Source: Catellatospora tritici (lineage in GTDB: Bacteria; Actinomycetota; Actinomycetes; Mycobacteriales; Micromonosporaceae). From it: a stretch of 64,000 bases of DNA. The notes under the pieces are model-generated. The model was given only the letters and a program-made list of their open reading frames with translations, ran no database searches and was not told where the DNA came from. Where the stretch lies: the NCBI RefSeq assembly GCF_019083965.1, contig NZ_JAHRCY010000029.1:33156-97155 (forward strand), in the 5' to 3' direction. Each line of letters opens with the position of its first letter. Positions within the stretch are counted from its first letter, which is position 1. The position numbers and the translations under genes were made by a program. Positions 18,247 to 27,027 of the stretch are shown one piece after another.

Positions 18247-18465
18247 ATGGGGGGCGCCCGAGTGGAGTGGGTCGGCGGTGTCGGTCCCACCGCCGACGAG
18301 CCGACGCCCACGGACTTCGGCCTGGTCGCCGCCTCACGCCTGGAGTGGGTCGGGTGGCGGGAGTGGGAGCTCCGCGTGCCACCGCAGTCGCTGCAACGGA
18401 AGACCAGCCAACGTCGTGGGCTCGAGGATCGTGTCCGGCTCATCGACGAGTACTCCGCCGCCTGA
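18247..18465 (+). CDS. Small hypothetical protein
   Basis: A 72-residue open frame from ATG 18247 (MGGARVEWVGGVGPTADEPT) to TGA 18465 (RVRLIDEYSAA). Third codon positions are strongly G/C, as in the real genes nearby. It is Trp-rich (VEWVGG, LEWVGWREWELRV). The start is uncertain and no family was recognised; it could be the end of a decayed longer gene. Flanks 18085-18246 and 18466-18780 show no gene. Confidence 0.35.
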   Translation: MGGARVEWVGGVGPTADEPTPTDFGLVAASRLEWVGWREWELRVPPQSLQRKTSQRRGLEDRVRLIDEYSAA

Positions 18466-18780
18466 TGACCGACCGGCCAGGCCAGCTGCGCTGCTGCCAC
18501 CAGCGGCGCCCGTGGACGAGGCCATCGAGGTCATGGATCCGCGGCGCCACCGCCGCGGGGACCGAGCGCCGACCACCCCTCCACGCGCAGCAGCAGATCC
18601 TTCAGGGCCCAAGCTCGCCCTTCGGATGCTAAAAGCGAAGAGGTAAGGGCATGATCCACTGCGACATCGTGGCACGGCTGCAACACCGCCGGGTCCACCG
18701 GCTGGAGTTGGGCGCCTTGGCCGGATCTGCGAAATCTGCCGGGGCCGCCCGATGTCGGCGGGTCGGGGCATGATGCGCGA

Positions 18781-19737
18781 GTGGAGATCACCTGGGAACG
18801 CTGGACGGCGTTGGACAACGCCGGGTCCCGGGCGTTGGCGGACCGGATCGCCGGCCGGGTCGGCGCCGCCTCGGCCGAGGTCGGCCTACATGAGTACGCA
18901 GGTCGCAGGGCTCGGACCGCCGTCTTCGACGTTGACGGCGTCCCGTTCGCGCTGGTCCCGGCACGGCAGGTGCAGGTCGGGTACGACGTGGACCACTTCT
19001 GCCCCACCGCGGACCAGGTCGGCAGCTATCGCGAGTCGGCCGAGGCCTTCGGACTGCCCGACGACATCCGCGATTACGTAGCCGAGCGCACCTCGCCGCC
19101 GTGCACCGTGTCGGTGCCGGCGCTGCTGGTCGCAGTCGAGGCGGTGCAGGCCGGGCTCACCGCGATGCCCGTCGACGAACCCACGGTGCTGCGCCGGGTT
19201 GACGAACTGCGGCAGACGGTCGCGGTGACCGGCTCGGCGATGCCCGAACAGGTCGAGTGGGCCGGGTTCGGGCGGGCGCTGCTGGCCTCGGACGGTTCGG
19301 TGCGCGCCGCATGGATGTACGACACCCCGTCTTACGACAACGAGGTCGCCCGGCTGGCGGGGCTCGGCCGGCGGCTGCTCACTCCGGACGAGTGGGAGTA
19401 CGCCTGCGGTGCCGGCGCGACAACCCTGTTCCGGTGGGGTGACACCTACCCGGGCGGCGGCGATCCGTGGTCGGCCCGCATCGGGCCGCACCGCGAGCCG
19501 AGCCTGTTCGGTCTGGCCATCGGGCAGGACCCGTACCGGGACGAGCGGACCGCCGACCCGGCCGTGATCTGCGGCGGCGACGGCGGCTCCATGGTGTGCG
19601 GCGGTTCGGGCGACTTCGTATCCTGGCTCACCATCGCCACCGCCTACCGCGACGCCGACTACGCCCAGTTCGTCCAGGACGAGGCTGAGGACGTGGACCA
19701 GATGCTGGTACGTCCCGTCATCCCGCTGCACAACTGA
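18781..19737 (+). CDS. FGE-sulfatase (SUMF1-like) domain protein
   Basis: A 318-residue protein from GTG 18781. The C-terminal half carries RRLLTPDEWEYACGAGATTL, FRWGDTYPG and GGDGGSMVCGGSG. This is the core of formylglycine-generating-enzyme-like domains, also found in ergothioneine EgtB and in conflict-system proteins. The N-terminal half (about 170 residues) is a separate region with no recognised motif. The copper-binding Cys pair of true FGE is not obvious, so it may be a lectin-like or inactive variant. A broken SMI1/KNR4 gene follows after 13 bases. Confidence 0.65.
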   Translation: MEITWERWTALDNAGSRALADRIAGRVGAASAEVGLHEYAGRRARTAVFDVDGVPFALVPARQVQVGYDVDHFCPTADQVGSYRESAEAFGLPDDIRDYVAERTSPPCTVSVPALLVAVEAVQAGLTAMPVDEPTVLRRVDELRQTVAVTGSAMPEQVEWAGFGRALLASDGSVRAAWMYDTPSYDNEVARLAGLGRRLLTPDEWEYACGAGATTLFRWGDTYPGGGDPWSARIGPHREPSLFGLAIGQDPYRDERTADPAVICGGDGGSMVCGGSGDFVSWLTIATAYRDADYAQFVQDEAEDVDQMLVRPVIPLHN

Positions 19738-19750
19738 CAGTGAGGCCGAC

Positions 19751-20140
19751 ATGCTCACCGACTGGACGGGCGTGCGCGAACGCGTCGAGATCCTGGGCCG
19801 CCATCCCCACCGCAAAACGATCTTCGGCGCAGGCGACCATCAGCCGCGTCTGGGTCCGCCCCTCAGTTTGGACCGGCTCGGCGACCTGGAGCACCACCTC
19901 GGCGTGGGCTGCCCGAGGATTGCCGCACATTCCTGACCCAGGTCTTGGCTGGCGGTGCCGGCCCGGCGTACGGCGTCTTCCCCGTGCGGCGTGACGACTC
20001 GGACACGTGGCGCCGGATCGGCGACGGCGACGACATGACCGACCTTGACCTGGATGCACGACCACTTCGAACACGAGGCGTACCGCCAAGACCTCCGGGC
20101 TGCAGCGGGTGGATCGGACAGGGCAGCCGACGTACCGCAC
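19751..20140 (+). pseudogene. SMI1/KNR4-family protein, two frameshifts
   Basis: Three frames add up to one protein. MLTDWTGVRERVEILGRHP and PRLGPPLSLDRLGDLEHHLG come first. After a frame change near 19907 follow LPEDCRTFLTQVLAGGAG, PAYGVFPVRRDDSDTW and GDGDDMTDLD. After another near 20052 comes MHDHFEHEAYRQDL. The order matches SMI1/KNR4 proteins, a family that includes immunity proteins of toxin systems. An AGTGAGG site precedes the ATG, so it was probably co-transcribed with the FGE-like gene. Either a true pseudogene or accumulated sequencing errors. Confidence 0.55.
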
Positions 20141-20217
20141 GACCGTCGCTCGTCCGATGCGGTTGCTGACCAACACGGCGGCGTCTCCCTGACGGGGCCG
20201 TGGACGATGGGGGCGGA

Positions 20218-20436
20218 TCAGCCAGAAGGCTTGACGATACCGAAGGTGTCGAAGTCGGCAGTGTCTTCGACGCACCCGTCGGCGGCGATCACCTCCAAGT
20301 GGCTGGGTGCGTTGGCGCGGGCCACCTGTGCAGCCTGGCGGACCGCGTCGGGTCTGCGTTCGTACACCCCGACCAGTTCGTCGCCGTCGAGCACGTCCCA
20401 CACTTCGTGATTGGCCACCACGTCGAAACGTCTCAT
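20218..20436 (-). CDS. Small DUF2188-like protein
   Basis: A 72-residue protein with GGAGGTGGAAC before ATG 20436. The sequence MRRFDVVANHEVWDVLDGDE followed by ERRPDAVRQAAQVARANA and HLEVIAADGCVED has the beta-beta-alpha-beta pattern of DUF2188-type proteins. Function unknown; probably cytoplasmic. Confidence 0.65.
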   Translation of the reverse strand: MRRFDVVANHEVWDVLDGDELVGVYERRPDAVRQAAQVARANAPSHLEVIAADGCVEDTADFDTFGIVKPSG

Positions 20437-20503
20437 GTTCCACCTCCCGGCTCAGCTGCGGCGCGCGGCCCGCAAGCACCGGGCCCCGGTGTCGTGCATT
20501 GGG

Positions 20504-20728
20504 TCAGACGTCGATGCGTTCCTCGCCCCGGTGGTACTCGGTCGGCTCGCGCATGATCATGGTGCGATTACGCGGCCCGACGAACGCGGCGAACAGCAGG
20601 CCGAGCGCCCCGCCGATCACAAGGATCCAGCCGACCCCGGTGATGTCGACGCCCGCGATGCTGCACTCGAGCGCGAACGTGAAGATCGCGCCGAGCACCA
20701 TCAGGAATATGCTTGCACCGATTCCCAC
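20504..20728 (-). CDS. Small two-helix membrane protein (DUF6458-like)
   Basis: A 74-residue protein starting at GTG 20728 with GGAGGA five bases upstream. Two transmembrane helices are clear (ASIFLMVLGAIFTFALEC and GWILVIGGALGLLFAAFVG), followed by a charged cytoplasmic tail RNRTMIMREPTEYHRGEERI. This layout is common in a conserved actinobacterial family of unknown function. The interval 20729-21066 to its right shows no gene. Confidence 0.65.
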   Translation of the reverse strand: MGIGASIFLMVLGAIFTFALECSIAGVDITGVGWILVIGGALGLLFAAFVGPRNRTMIMREPTEYHRGEERIDV

Positions 20729-21066
20729 CGGGGTCCTCCGAGCCTGCCGCTGCGTCGCGGATACAACGCCGCGATACCCACACCCTCGAAGCAGAAACGG
20801 CCTCAGTTCCTCACAAGGACGTGAAGTGCAGAAACGACGCCCAGCGAGCGCGGCGGTATCGGATCATTCACCACTCCACCGACCGCGACCACACCACCCG
20901 GCCACCTCGACACGCCGATTTTCACCAGCGATCGCTCAAACACACCGGTGCACACTCATCTGGCAACAGGCGCGAACCCCCGAACTGCGGGTCTCCGAAG
21001 TCCTGCATGGGGACGGGTGTTCTGCACAACCACCGTTGGGCAGGACACGCCACCGTTGAGCCGCGG

Positions 21067-22410
21067 TCAGTTCCACAATCGCACCGTCTTGTCGCCGCTG
21101 CCGGTGGCGAGGGTTCGCCCGTCCGGGCTGAACCCCACTGACTGCACCCAGTCGTTGTGGCCGGTAAGAGTAGCGGCGAGGACCGGGCGCAGCCGGTCGG
21201 TGACATTCCACAACCGCACCGTCTGGTCGTCGCTGCCCGTAGCGAGGGTCTGCCCATCCGGGCTGAACCCCACCGAGTTCACCACGCCGGTGTGGTCGGT
21301 GAGGGTGGCGATGGAGACTGGGCGCAGCCGGTCGGTGATGTCCCACAACCGCACCGTCTGGTCGCCGCTGCCGGTGGCGAGGGTCCGCCCGTCCGGACTG
21401 AACCCCACCGACCATATCCAGTCGGCATGGTCGGTGAGAGTGGCGGTGACGACCGGGCGCAGCCGGTCGGTAACGTCCCACAACCGCACCGTCTCGTCGT
21501 CGCTGCCCGTTGCGAGGGTCCGCCCATCCGGACTGAACCCCACCGAGTTCAACTCGCCGGTGTGGTCGGTGAGGGTGGCGGTGAGGACCGGGCGCAGCCG
21601 GTCGGTAACGTCCCACAATCGCACCGTCTTGTCGCCGCTGCCGCTGGCGAGGGTCCGCCCATCCGGGCTGAACCCCACCGACCGCACTCCGCCGGTGTGG
21701 CCGGTGAGGGTGGCGATGGAGACCGGGCGCAGCCGGTCGGTGATGTCCCACAACCGCACCGTCTTGTCGCGGCTGCCGGTAGCCATGGTCCGCCCGTCCG
21801 GACTGAACCCCACCGTATACACCCAACCGGTGTGGCCGGTGAGGACGGCGGTGGGGACCGGACGCAGCCGGTCGGTGATGTCCCACAACCGCACCGTCTT
21901 GTCGAAGCTGCCGGTGGCGACAGTGTGCCCGTCCACGGCGAACCCCACCGAAAAAACCCCGGCGGTGTGATCCGTGAGGGTGGCGACAGAGACACCTCGG
22001 AGTTTCGCCGACTGCGGTGCCGGGGTGACCCGGGCGACAGACCTGGGCAGTCGGTTGACGTACCCCGCCGAGGGCATCCGCCCACCGGTGACGTCCTCGT
22101 ATTGGAGGTGTGCCAGGCGGAAGAACCGCTTCCCACCCAACAGTAGGGGGAAGATCGGCTTGCCGACAAGTTCGGCCTGATCGATCTCCCGGTCCACCCA
22201 GTCCGACTGGGTCGAGGCCGGGCTCATCACCACGACGAACGCCGCGCAGGTGTCGATCTGCCGCTCGATCACCCTGGACCAGCGGTCACCGGTGATGACC
22301 TGCCGATCGAACCACACCACGACACCGGCCGCAGTGAGATGCTCGGCCAGCTTCACGGCATAGGCGCTGTCGGCGGCGTGGCTGTAGCTGATGAACACAT
22401 GTCCCGACAC
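21067..22410 (-). CDS. TIR domain-WD40 protein with near-identical repeats
   Basis: A 447-residue protein from GTG 22410. Residues 1-130 form a TIR domain: GHVFISYSHAADSAYAVKL, AAFVVVMSPASTQSDWVDRE with the conserved Glu, and GGRMPSAGYVNRLPRSV. Seven WD40 units follow, with a 45-residue period (TVRLWDITDRLRPV…GHTGGVRSVGFSPDGRTLA), and the protein ends on TVRLWN, which would close a seven-blade propeller. Related in layout to the gene at 16597, but the repeats are far more uniform. Likely an NAD+-consuming effector under propeller control. Confidence 0.85.
   Translation of the reverse strand: MSGHVFISYSHAADSAYAVKLAEHLTAAGVVVWFDRQVITGDRWSRVIERQIDTCAAFVVVMSPASTQSDWVDREIDQAELVGKPIFPLLLGGKRFFRLAHLQYEDVTGGRMPSAGYVNRLPRSVARVTPAPQSAKLRGVSVATLTDHTAGVFSVGFAVDGHTVATGSFDKTVRLWDITDRLRPVPTAVLTGHTGWVYTVGFSPDGRTMATGSRDKTVRLWDITDRLRPVSIATLTGHTGGVRSVGFSPDGRTLASGSGDKTVRLWDVTDRLRPVLTATLTDHTGELNSVGFSPDGRTLATGSDDETVRLWDVTDRLRPVVTATLTDHADWIWSVGFSPDGRTLATGSGDQTVRLWDITDRLRPVSIATLTDHTGVVNSVGFSPDGQTLATGSDDQTVRLWNVTDRLRPVLAATLTGHNDWVQSVGFSPDGRTLATGSGDKTVRLWN
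21070..22015. repeat. Seven 135-bp tandem repeats encoding WD40 blades
   Basis: Units spaced 135 bp share long identical blocks such as CACAACCGCACCGTCT, GACTGAACCCCACCG and GGGCGCAGCCGGTCGGT. They alternate between a few versions of the loop sequence, a sign of recent duplication or gene conversion within the propeller. Confidence 0.85.
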
Positions 22411-22593
22411 CCCAGCAAACTACCGAGCCCTGTCAATCTCAGAGCATCGGCCACGAGTGCAGTGTTACAAGATCCAAGATATAGGCGGCGTTGCCGACCC
22501 GTCGCCGGGATGGGCACCTCCGGGATGGCTGCGACAGCCGCCGCGCGCCGCAAAGGCGGTCTCATGGTTCGCCCGCGCCAGGGCGCGAGGGCG

Positions 22594-23547
22594 TCAGTCG
22601 CTCTCTTCCAGCCAGCCGCGTAGCAGGAGCCGGTCGATCGAGTCCTCGCGGCCGAGCCGACCACCCGACGCCACGTGTGCGGCGAGCTCGGCCCGGGTGA
22701 ACCAGCGCGCCTCGACCAGTTCTTCACCGTCCACGGCCACGGTCTCCGCGGTCGCCGTGGCCCGGAACCCCACCATCAGCCCCGACGGAAACGGCCACGC
22801 CTGTGAAGCCACGTATGTCACCGCCTCGACCGGTACCCCCGCCTCCTCGGCCACCTCACGCCGAACCGCGTCCTCGAGGCTCTCGCCGATCTCCACGAAC
22901 CCGGCCAGCGTCGAGTACCCGCCAACGGCGGACCCCTTGTGCCGAGCCAGCAGGCAACGGCGCGGTGCGCCCGCCGATTCGACCAGCATGATCACCGCCG
23001 GCTCGATCCGCGGAAAGAACAGCCGGCCGCACCTGCCGTCGGAGCAGACCCGCACATGGCCGCCGTTGCGGCTCAGCGTCGCGGCCCCGCAGGCGCCGCA
23101 GAAGCCCTGGTGACGATTCCAGTGCAGCAGCCCTCGCGCGTACGCCAGCGTCGACGCCTCACTCGGCGCCAGAGTCCCCACCAGCGCGCGAACGTCCAGG
23201 ACGCGCTCCGCACCGGCCAGGTCGACCGCCTCGGACTCCGCCAGCGCGGACAGGTCCACGGCGAACACGCCAGTGTCCCCGTCCATTCCCAGGAAGACCG
23301 CCCCGCCCAAGACCTGGCGGACCGCATCGGCCCGGCCGCCCGCCAGCACCACCGGAGCCTGAGGCGTTCCAGCCATCAGGCACTGATCGTGCCACATCGG
23401 GATCAACCGGGCCTCCGGTGCCGTGAGGGTTGCCTCGATCCACACTGGGTCGGTCCGCCGGTCGCTGGCCCGGTCGAGCCATCCGCCGCAATAGGTCAGG
23501 CTGGGCTCATGCAGCACGATGTGGTGATCAATCATGGTCGGTAGCAT
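22594..23547 (-). CDS. nudC: NAD(+)/NADH diphosphatase (NudC-like Nudix hydrolase)
   Basis: A 317-residue protein. An N-terminal domain is followed by a zinc ribbon (CGACGAATLS, then CSDGRCGRLFFPR), then the Nudix box GFVEIGESLEDAVRREVAEE with its REVxEE helix. Next comes SQAWPFPSGLMVGF, which matches the NudC-specific SQPWPFPxS motif. The family hydrolyses NADH to NMNH and AMP and removes NAD caps from RNA. ATG 23547 and ATG 23535 are both possible starts. It lies beside a TIR protein; a link through NAD metabolism is only a suggestion. Confidence 0.88.
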   Translation of the reverse strand: MLPTMIDHHIVLHEPSLTYCGGWLDRASDRRTDPVWIEATLTAPEARLIPMWHDQCLMAGTPQAPVVLAGGRADAVRQVLGGAVFLGMDGDTGVFAVDLSALAESEAVDLAGAERVLDVRALVGTLAPSEASTLAYARGLLHWNRHQGFCGACGAATLSRNGGHVRVCSDGRCGRLFFPRIEPAVIMLVESAGAPRRCLLARHKGSAVGGYSTLAGFVEIGESLEDAVRREVAEEAGVPVEAVTYVASQAWPFPSGLMVGFRATATAETVAVDGEELVEARWFTRAELAAHVASGGRLGREDSIDRLLLRGWLEESD

Positions 23548-23651
23548 TCCAGACTCGCTCCGCCGTCGGTTCCCGTGACCTCACGCATCGCACCGACGAC
23601 GATGCCTAGGCCGTGGACGGGGTTCTCCTCGCCGAGAGGAGCAGCAGCAGG

Positions 23652-23737
23652 ATGGCGATCACGATCACCTCCGGTGGGAACCGGAACCCGGCGAACGCCG
23701 TCTTCGCAGGCAACACCGACCTGAGCGTGGCGACCAC
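23652..23737 (-). mobile_element. IS6-type transposase N-terminal fragment
   Basis: The minus strand reads LRSVLPAKTAFAGFRFPPEV then IVIAI. GFRFPPEVI followed by a hydrophobic stretch is the usual beginning of actinobacterial IS6-family transposases. Only about 85 bases remain. It sits in the gap between the Nudix gene and the first NRPS gene; the rest of 23548-23851 shows no gene. Confidence 0.4.
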
Positions 23738-23851
23738 CTCACCGCCGAGTATGCGTGCACATGCCAAGGTTCAACGCGACAGATCCACCAGTACCCGGGG
23801 TTGCCACGACATCTCGACGCGCGACATGTGAGGCCAGGCCACTCCGGCTGT

Positions 23852-26800
23852 TCAGTCGGTCGTCAGCTTCTCGGCATGAGTGATGAACGCAGCCCCAAGC
23901 GCCTGCGCGAAGGCGGTGCCCACGCGGTCCGGCCGGTAGCTGATGACGAGTTCCGCGTTGCCATCGGCCTGCGGGCGCACCTCGGCGACGAGTTCGGTGG
24001 GCAGGCCGAACGGCGGCTGCCGGAAGAACTCGGTTCGCGTACCGGCCAGATGCAGCTCGGGGGTCGCGTTGTTCTGCAGGGCGAACATGTTCTGGAACAG
24101 GGGTGGACGCGTACCGCGCGACGGGTTGGCCAGCTGCACCACCTCGCTGAACGGGATGTCCTGTGCCGCGAAAGCGCGGCGGACGGTGCTCGCGACACGA
24201 AGCAGATCGTCCCCGCTGAAGGCCTTGACCGGAAAACGCATCCGTACGCAGAGCACATCGATCAGACAGGACACGGCGTTTTCCACGCGGGCGTCTCCAC
24301 GCAGTGCCACGGGCGTGCCCACGCCGAAATCGCTCGCTCCGGTGAGCTCCGACAGAGCTCTGCCATAGGCGGTCAGCAGGACCGTGTAGGGGGTGGTCCC
24401 ATGCCGCACCGCCTGCTGCTCGACCCGCTGCAGCAGGCTCTCGGGAAGCGCGTACCTCTCACAGCGCGGAAGCGCCGAGAGGTCACCGGCAGCGGGGTGG
24501 GGGAAGTCCAGGGACGGAACCTCGGCGAGTTCGGACTTCCAGTACGCGCGCTGCTCCTCCAGCTCGGCGGCGTCGGAGCGGGTCAGCTGTACCGCGGCCA
24601 GCTGCCGGAGACCGGGTGCCGGGGCGCCTTGCGGACGCCCGCCAGCCAGGAGCGCGTTGTACGCGGCCGAGAGATCTGCCGCGAGGATCGGTTCGGACCA
24701 TCCGTCGGTGGCTATGTGGTGGACGACCACGGCCACGAGATGTGCCCTACCCGCGCCGATCGTCACCACGACGACTCGCCAGATGTCGCCCTGCTCCAGG
24801 TCGAAGGGCCGCCCGACGGCCTCCCGCAACGCCGTGTGGGCGGCATCCTCGGTGGGTGCCCGCAGTACGACGACTCCGGGCGACGGCGTGTCGGCCGGCT
24901 CCACGACCGCCTCGTTCTCCAGCCGGTAACGGGCACGCAGGGACTCATGGCGGCCATGGGCATGGTCGACGGCTTCGGCCAGCACACCGGTGTCCAGCTC
25001 GCCCTCGACCCGCCAGCCCATGACACAGTGGTCGGTGAGGTCATCCGGATCGAACACGTGCCGGATCAGCATGTCGCTCTGCTGCCGGACCAGTGGCAGC
25101 GTGTCCCTCTCCAGCCAGGTCGACAGCGGAACGGGCTCGGCCTGCGGTCGCTCCAGCCAGCGCGCGATCCCGGCCGGAGTAGGGGTCTGGTAGATCTGGG
25201 AGAGTGGGAGCGACCGGTACTCCGGGCCCTGGAACTCGGAGCGCACCCGGCTCTGCAGCGTGGTCGCCAGCAGGGAATGCCCACCCCAGACGAAGAAGTC
25301 GTCGTCGGGCCCGAAGGCGTCGCGATCCAGTACGTCGGCGAAGAGCGCGCAGAGTGCGGCCTCCGTCCGCGAGCGGGGCGCCGCTGTTCCCGCCACCGGG
25401 GGCAGCTGGACGATGTCCGGCAGCGCCGCACGGTCGAGCTTGCCGTTTCCGGTCAGTGGCAGTTCGTTCAGCATCCCGATGGCGGAGGGGATCATGTAGT
25501 GGGGCAGCACTTCGGCCAGGAATCCGCGCAGGGCCGCGACATCCGGTATCGCGTCGGCATGGGGAACGACGTGGGCGACGAGCACCGGACTGCCGTCACG
25601 GGACTGCCTGACCGATGCGGCGGCCTGCGCGATCGCGGGGTGGCGCGTGAGCGCGGTCTCCACCTCGCCGAGTTCGATGCGGAACCCCCGGATCTTGACC
25701 TGACTGTCGGCCCGCCCGCAGAAGACCAGGAGGCCATCGGGGCGCTGCCGGGCGAGGTCGCCCGACCGGTAGCCGCGTACCAGCTGTCCCTGGCGGTCCT
25801 GGAGGTCGACGAAGCGCCTCGCCGTCAGCTCGGGCAGTCCTCGGTAACCCAGGCTCACTCCTGGGCCCACCACCACGATCTCGCCGGTCTCGCCCTGCTG
25901 GACGCACCGCAGCTCCTCGTCGACGAGGAGCAGGTCGAGGTCGGGCAGCGGGCGGCCGATCACACTCTCGCCATGCTCGATGTCGGCGGTGCCGACCTGG
26001 TGGTAGGAGGCGTGGACGGTGGTCTCGGTGATGCCGTACATGTTGACCAGGCGAGGCAGTGAAGTGCCGTATTTGTCCACCCACGGCTGGAGTTCGGGAA
26101 ACCGCAGGGCTTCGCCGCCGAAGACGACGTGCCGCAGTGGCAGCCGCTCACCGTCGCGGCCGTCTTCCGCCACGACCTGCCGGAACGCCGAAGGGGTCTG
26201 GTTGAGGATCGTCACCTGCTCTTCGAGCATCAGTCGCCGGAACGCCACGGGGTCCTTGGCCACCACGTCGGGGACCACCACAGCACGTCCGCCGTGCAGC
26301 AGTGCGCCCCAGATCTCCCAGACCGAGAAGTCGAAGGCGAACGAGTGGAAGACGGTCCACACGTCGTTCTCGGTGAACTCGAACAGAGGCATGGACGTGG
26401 AGAACAGGCGCAACACGTTCCGGTGGGTGACCTCGACTCCCTTGGGCCGACCCGTGGTGCCAGAGGTGAAGATGATGTAGCACCGATCGTCCGGCGAGAT
26501 CGCCGCCGGTGCGGACGCGGTGAACTTCCGATCTTCTTCGGACTCCTCCACCAGACACAGGGCAAGCCCCGCCGGGAGACCGTCCGCCAGTAGCCGCGAC
26601 GTCACGACGGCGGCCGGATCCGCGTCTTCGAGGATGAGTGCGTTTCGCTGCGCGGGGGCGGTCGGATCGAGCGGCAGATAGAACGCACCGGCCTTCAGGA
26701 CGGCGAGTGCTGCCACCACCATCTCGACCGAGCGCTCGAGGAGGATCCCCACGGGACGGCCCGCGGCCTCCGGGCCGCTCGGAAGGTCCGCCGCCAACCG

Positions 26801-26941
26801 GTCGGACCATCGGTCCAACTCGGCGTAGGTCAGGTTCCGCCTCCCGCAGGTGACCGCGACCCGGTCGGGAAACCGGGCGACGCAGGCGGCGAAGGCCTCG
26901 ACAAGGGATCCCGGCGTACTCACGGATGGCTGGTCAGACAT
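23852..26941 (-). CDS. NRPS, A(Thr-like)-PCP-C
   Basis: A 1029-residue synthetase from ATG 26941 (MSDQPSVSTPG). The A domain (about 1-500) has IIFTSGTTGRPKGVEVTH, NMYGITETT, YRSGDLARQRPDG and NGKLDRAAL. Reading the pocket by alignment to PheA gives DFWNVGMVHK, one residue from the threonine code DFWNIGMVHK. The PCP Ser is in GGHSLL (about 555). The C domain has HHIATDGWS (about 740) and a full C-terminal half. With C last, the loaded residue is probably condensed with a donor or acceptor on another protein. It lies 86 bases downstream of the zinc-ribbon/HTH gene and is probably co-transcribed. Confidence 0.9.
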   Translation of the reverse strand: MSDQPSVSTPGSLVEAFAACVARFPDRVAVTCGRRNLTYAELDRWSDRLAADLPSGPEAAGRPVGILLERSVEMVVAALAVLKAGAFYLPLDPTAPAQRNALILEDADPAAVVTSRLLADGLPAGLALCLVEESEEDRKFTASAPAAISPDDRCYIIFTSGTTGRPKGVEVTHRNVLRLFSTSMPLFEFTENDVWTVFHSFAFDFSVWEIWGALLHGGRAVVVPDVVAKDPVAFRRLMLEEQVTILNQTPSAFRQVVAEDGRDGERLPLRHVVFGGEALRFPELQPWVDKYGTSLPRLVNMYGITETTVHASYHQVGTADIEHGESVIGRPLPDLDLLLVDEELRCVQQGETGEIVVVGPGVSLGYRGLPELTARRFVDLQDRQGQLVRGYRSGDLARQRPDGLLVFCGRADSQVKIRGFRIELGEVETALTRHPAIAQAAASVRQSRDGSPVLVAHVVPHADAIPDVAALRGFLAEVLPHYMIPSAIGMLNELPLTGNGKLDRAALPDIVQLPPVAGTAAPRSRTEAALCALFADVLDRDAFGPDDDFFVWGGHSLLATTLQSRVRSEFQGPEYRSLPLSQIYQTPTPAGIARWLERPQAEPVPLSTWLERDTLPLVRQQSDMLIRHVFDPDDLTDHCVMGWRVEGELDTGVLAEAVDHAHGRHESLRARYRLENEAVVEPADTPSPGVVVLRAPTEDAAHTALREAVGRPFDLEQGDIWRVVVVTIGAGRAHLVAVVVHHIATDGWSEPILAADLSAAYNALLAGGRPQGAPAPGLRQLAAVQLTRSDAAELEEQRAYWKSELAEVPSLDFPHPAAGDLSALPRCERYALPESLLQRVEQQAVRHGTTPYTVLLTAYGRALSELTGASDFGVGTPVALRGDARVENAVSCLIDVLCVRMRFPVKAFSGDDLLRVASTVRRAFAAQDIPFSEVVQLANPSRGTRPPLFQNMFALQNNATPELHLAGTRTEFFRQPPFGLPTELVAEVRPQADGNAELVISYRPDRVGTAFAQALGAAFITHAEKLTTD

Positions 26942-27027
26942 GCCTTGTCCACTTCCTCTGTAACGACATGGCCGACCAGTGCGGGCCGGCTTCGCCGATG
27001 GCTGGCTCCATCCGCTGCGCTGCGATG

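Noticed and set aside
23801..26062. Open frame of 753 codons on the plus strand
   Set aside because: Antisense shadow of the A-PCP-C gene; the minus strand carries all conserved motifs.
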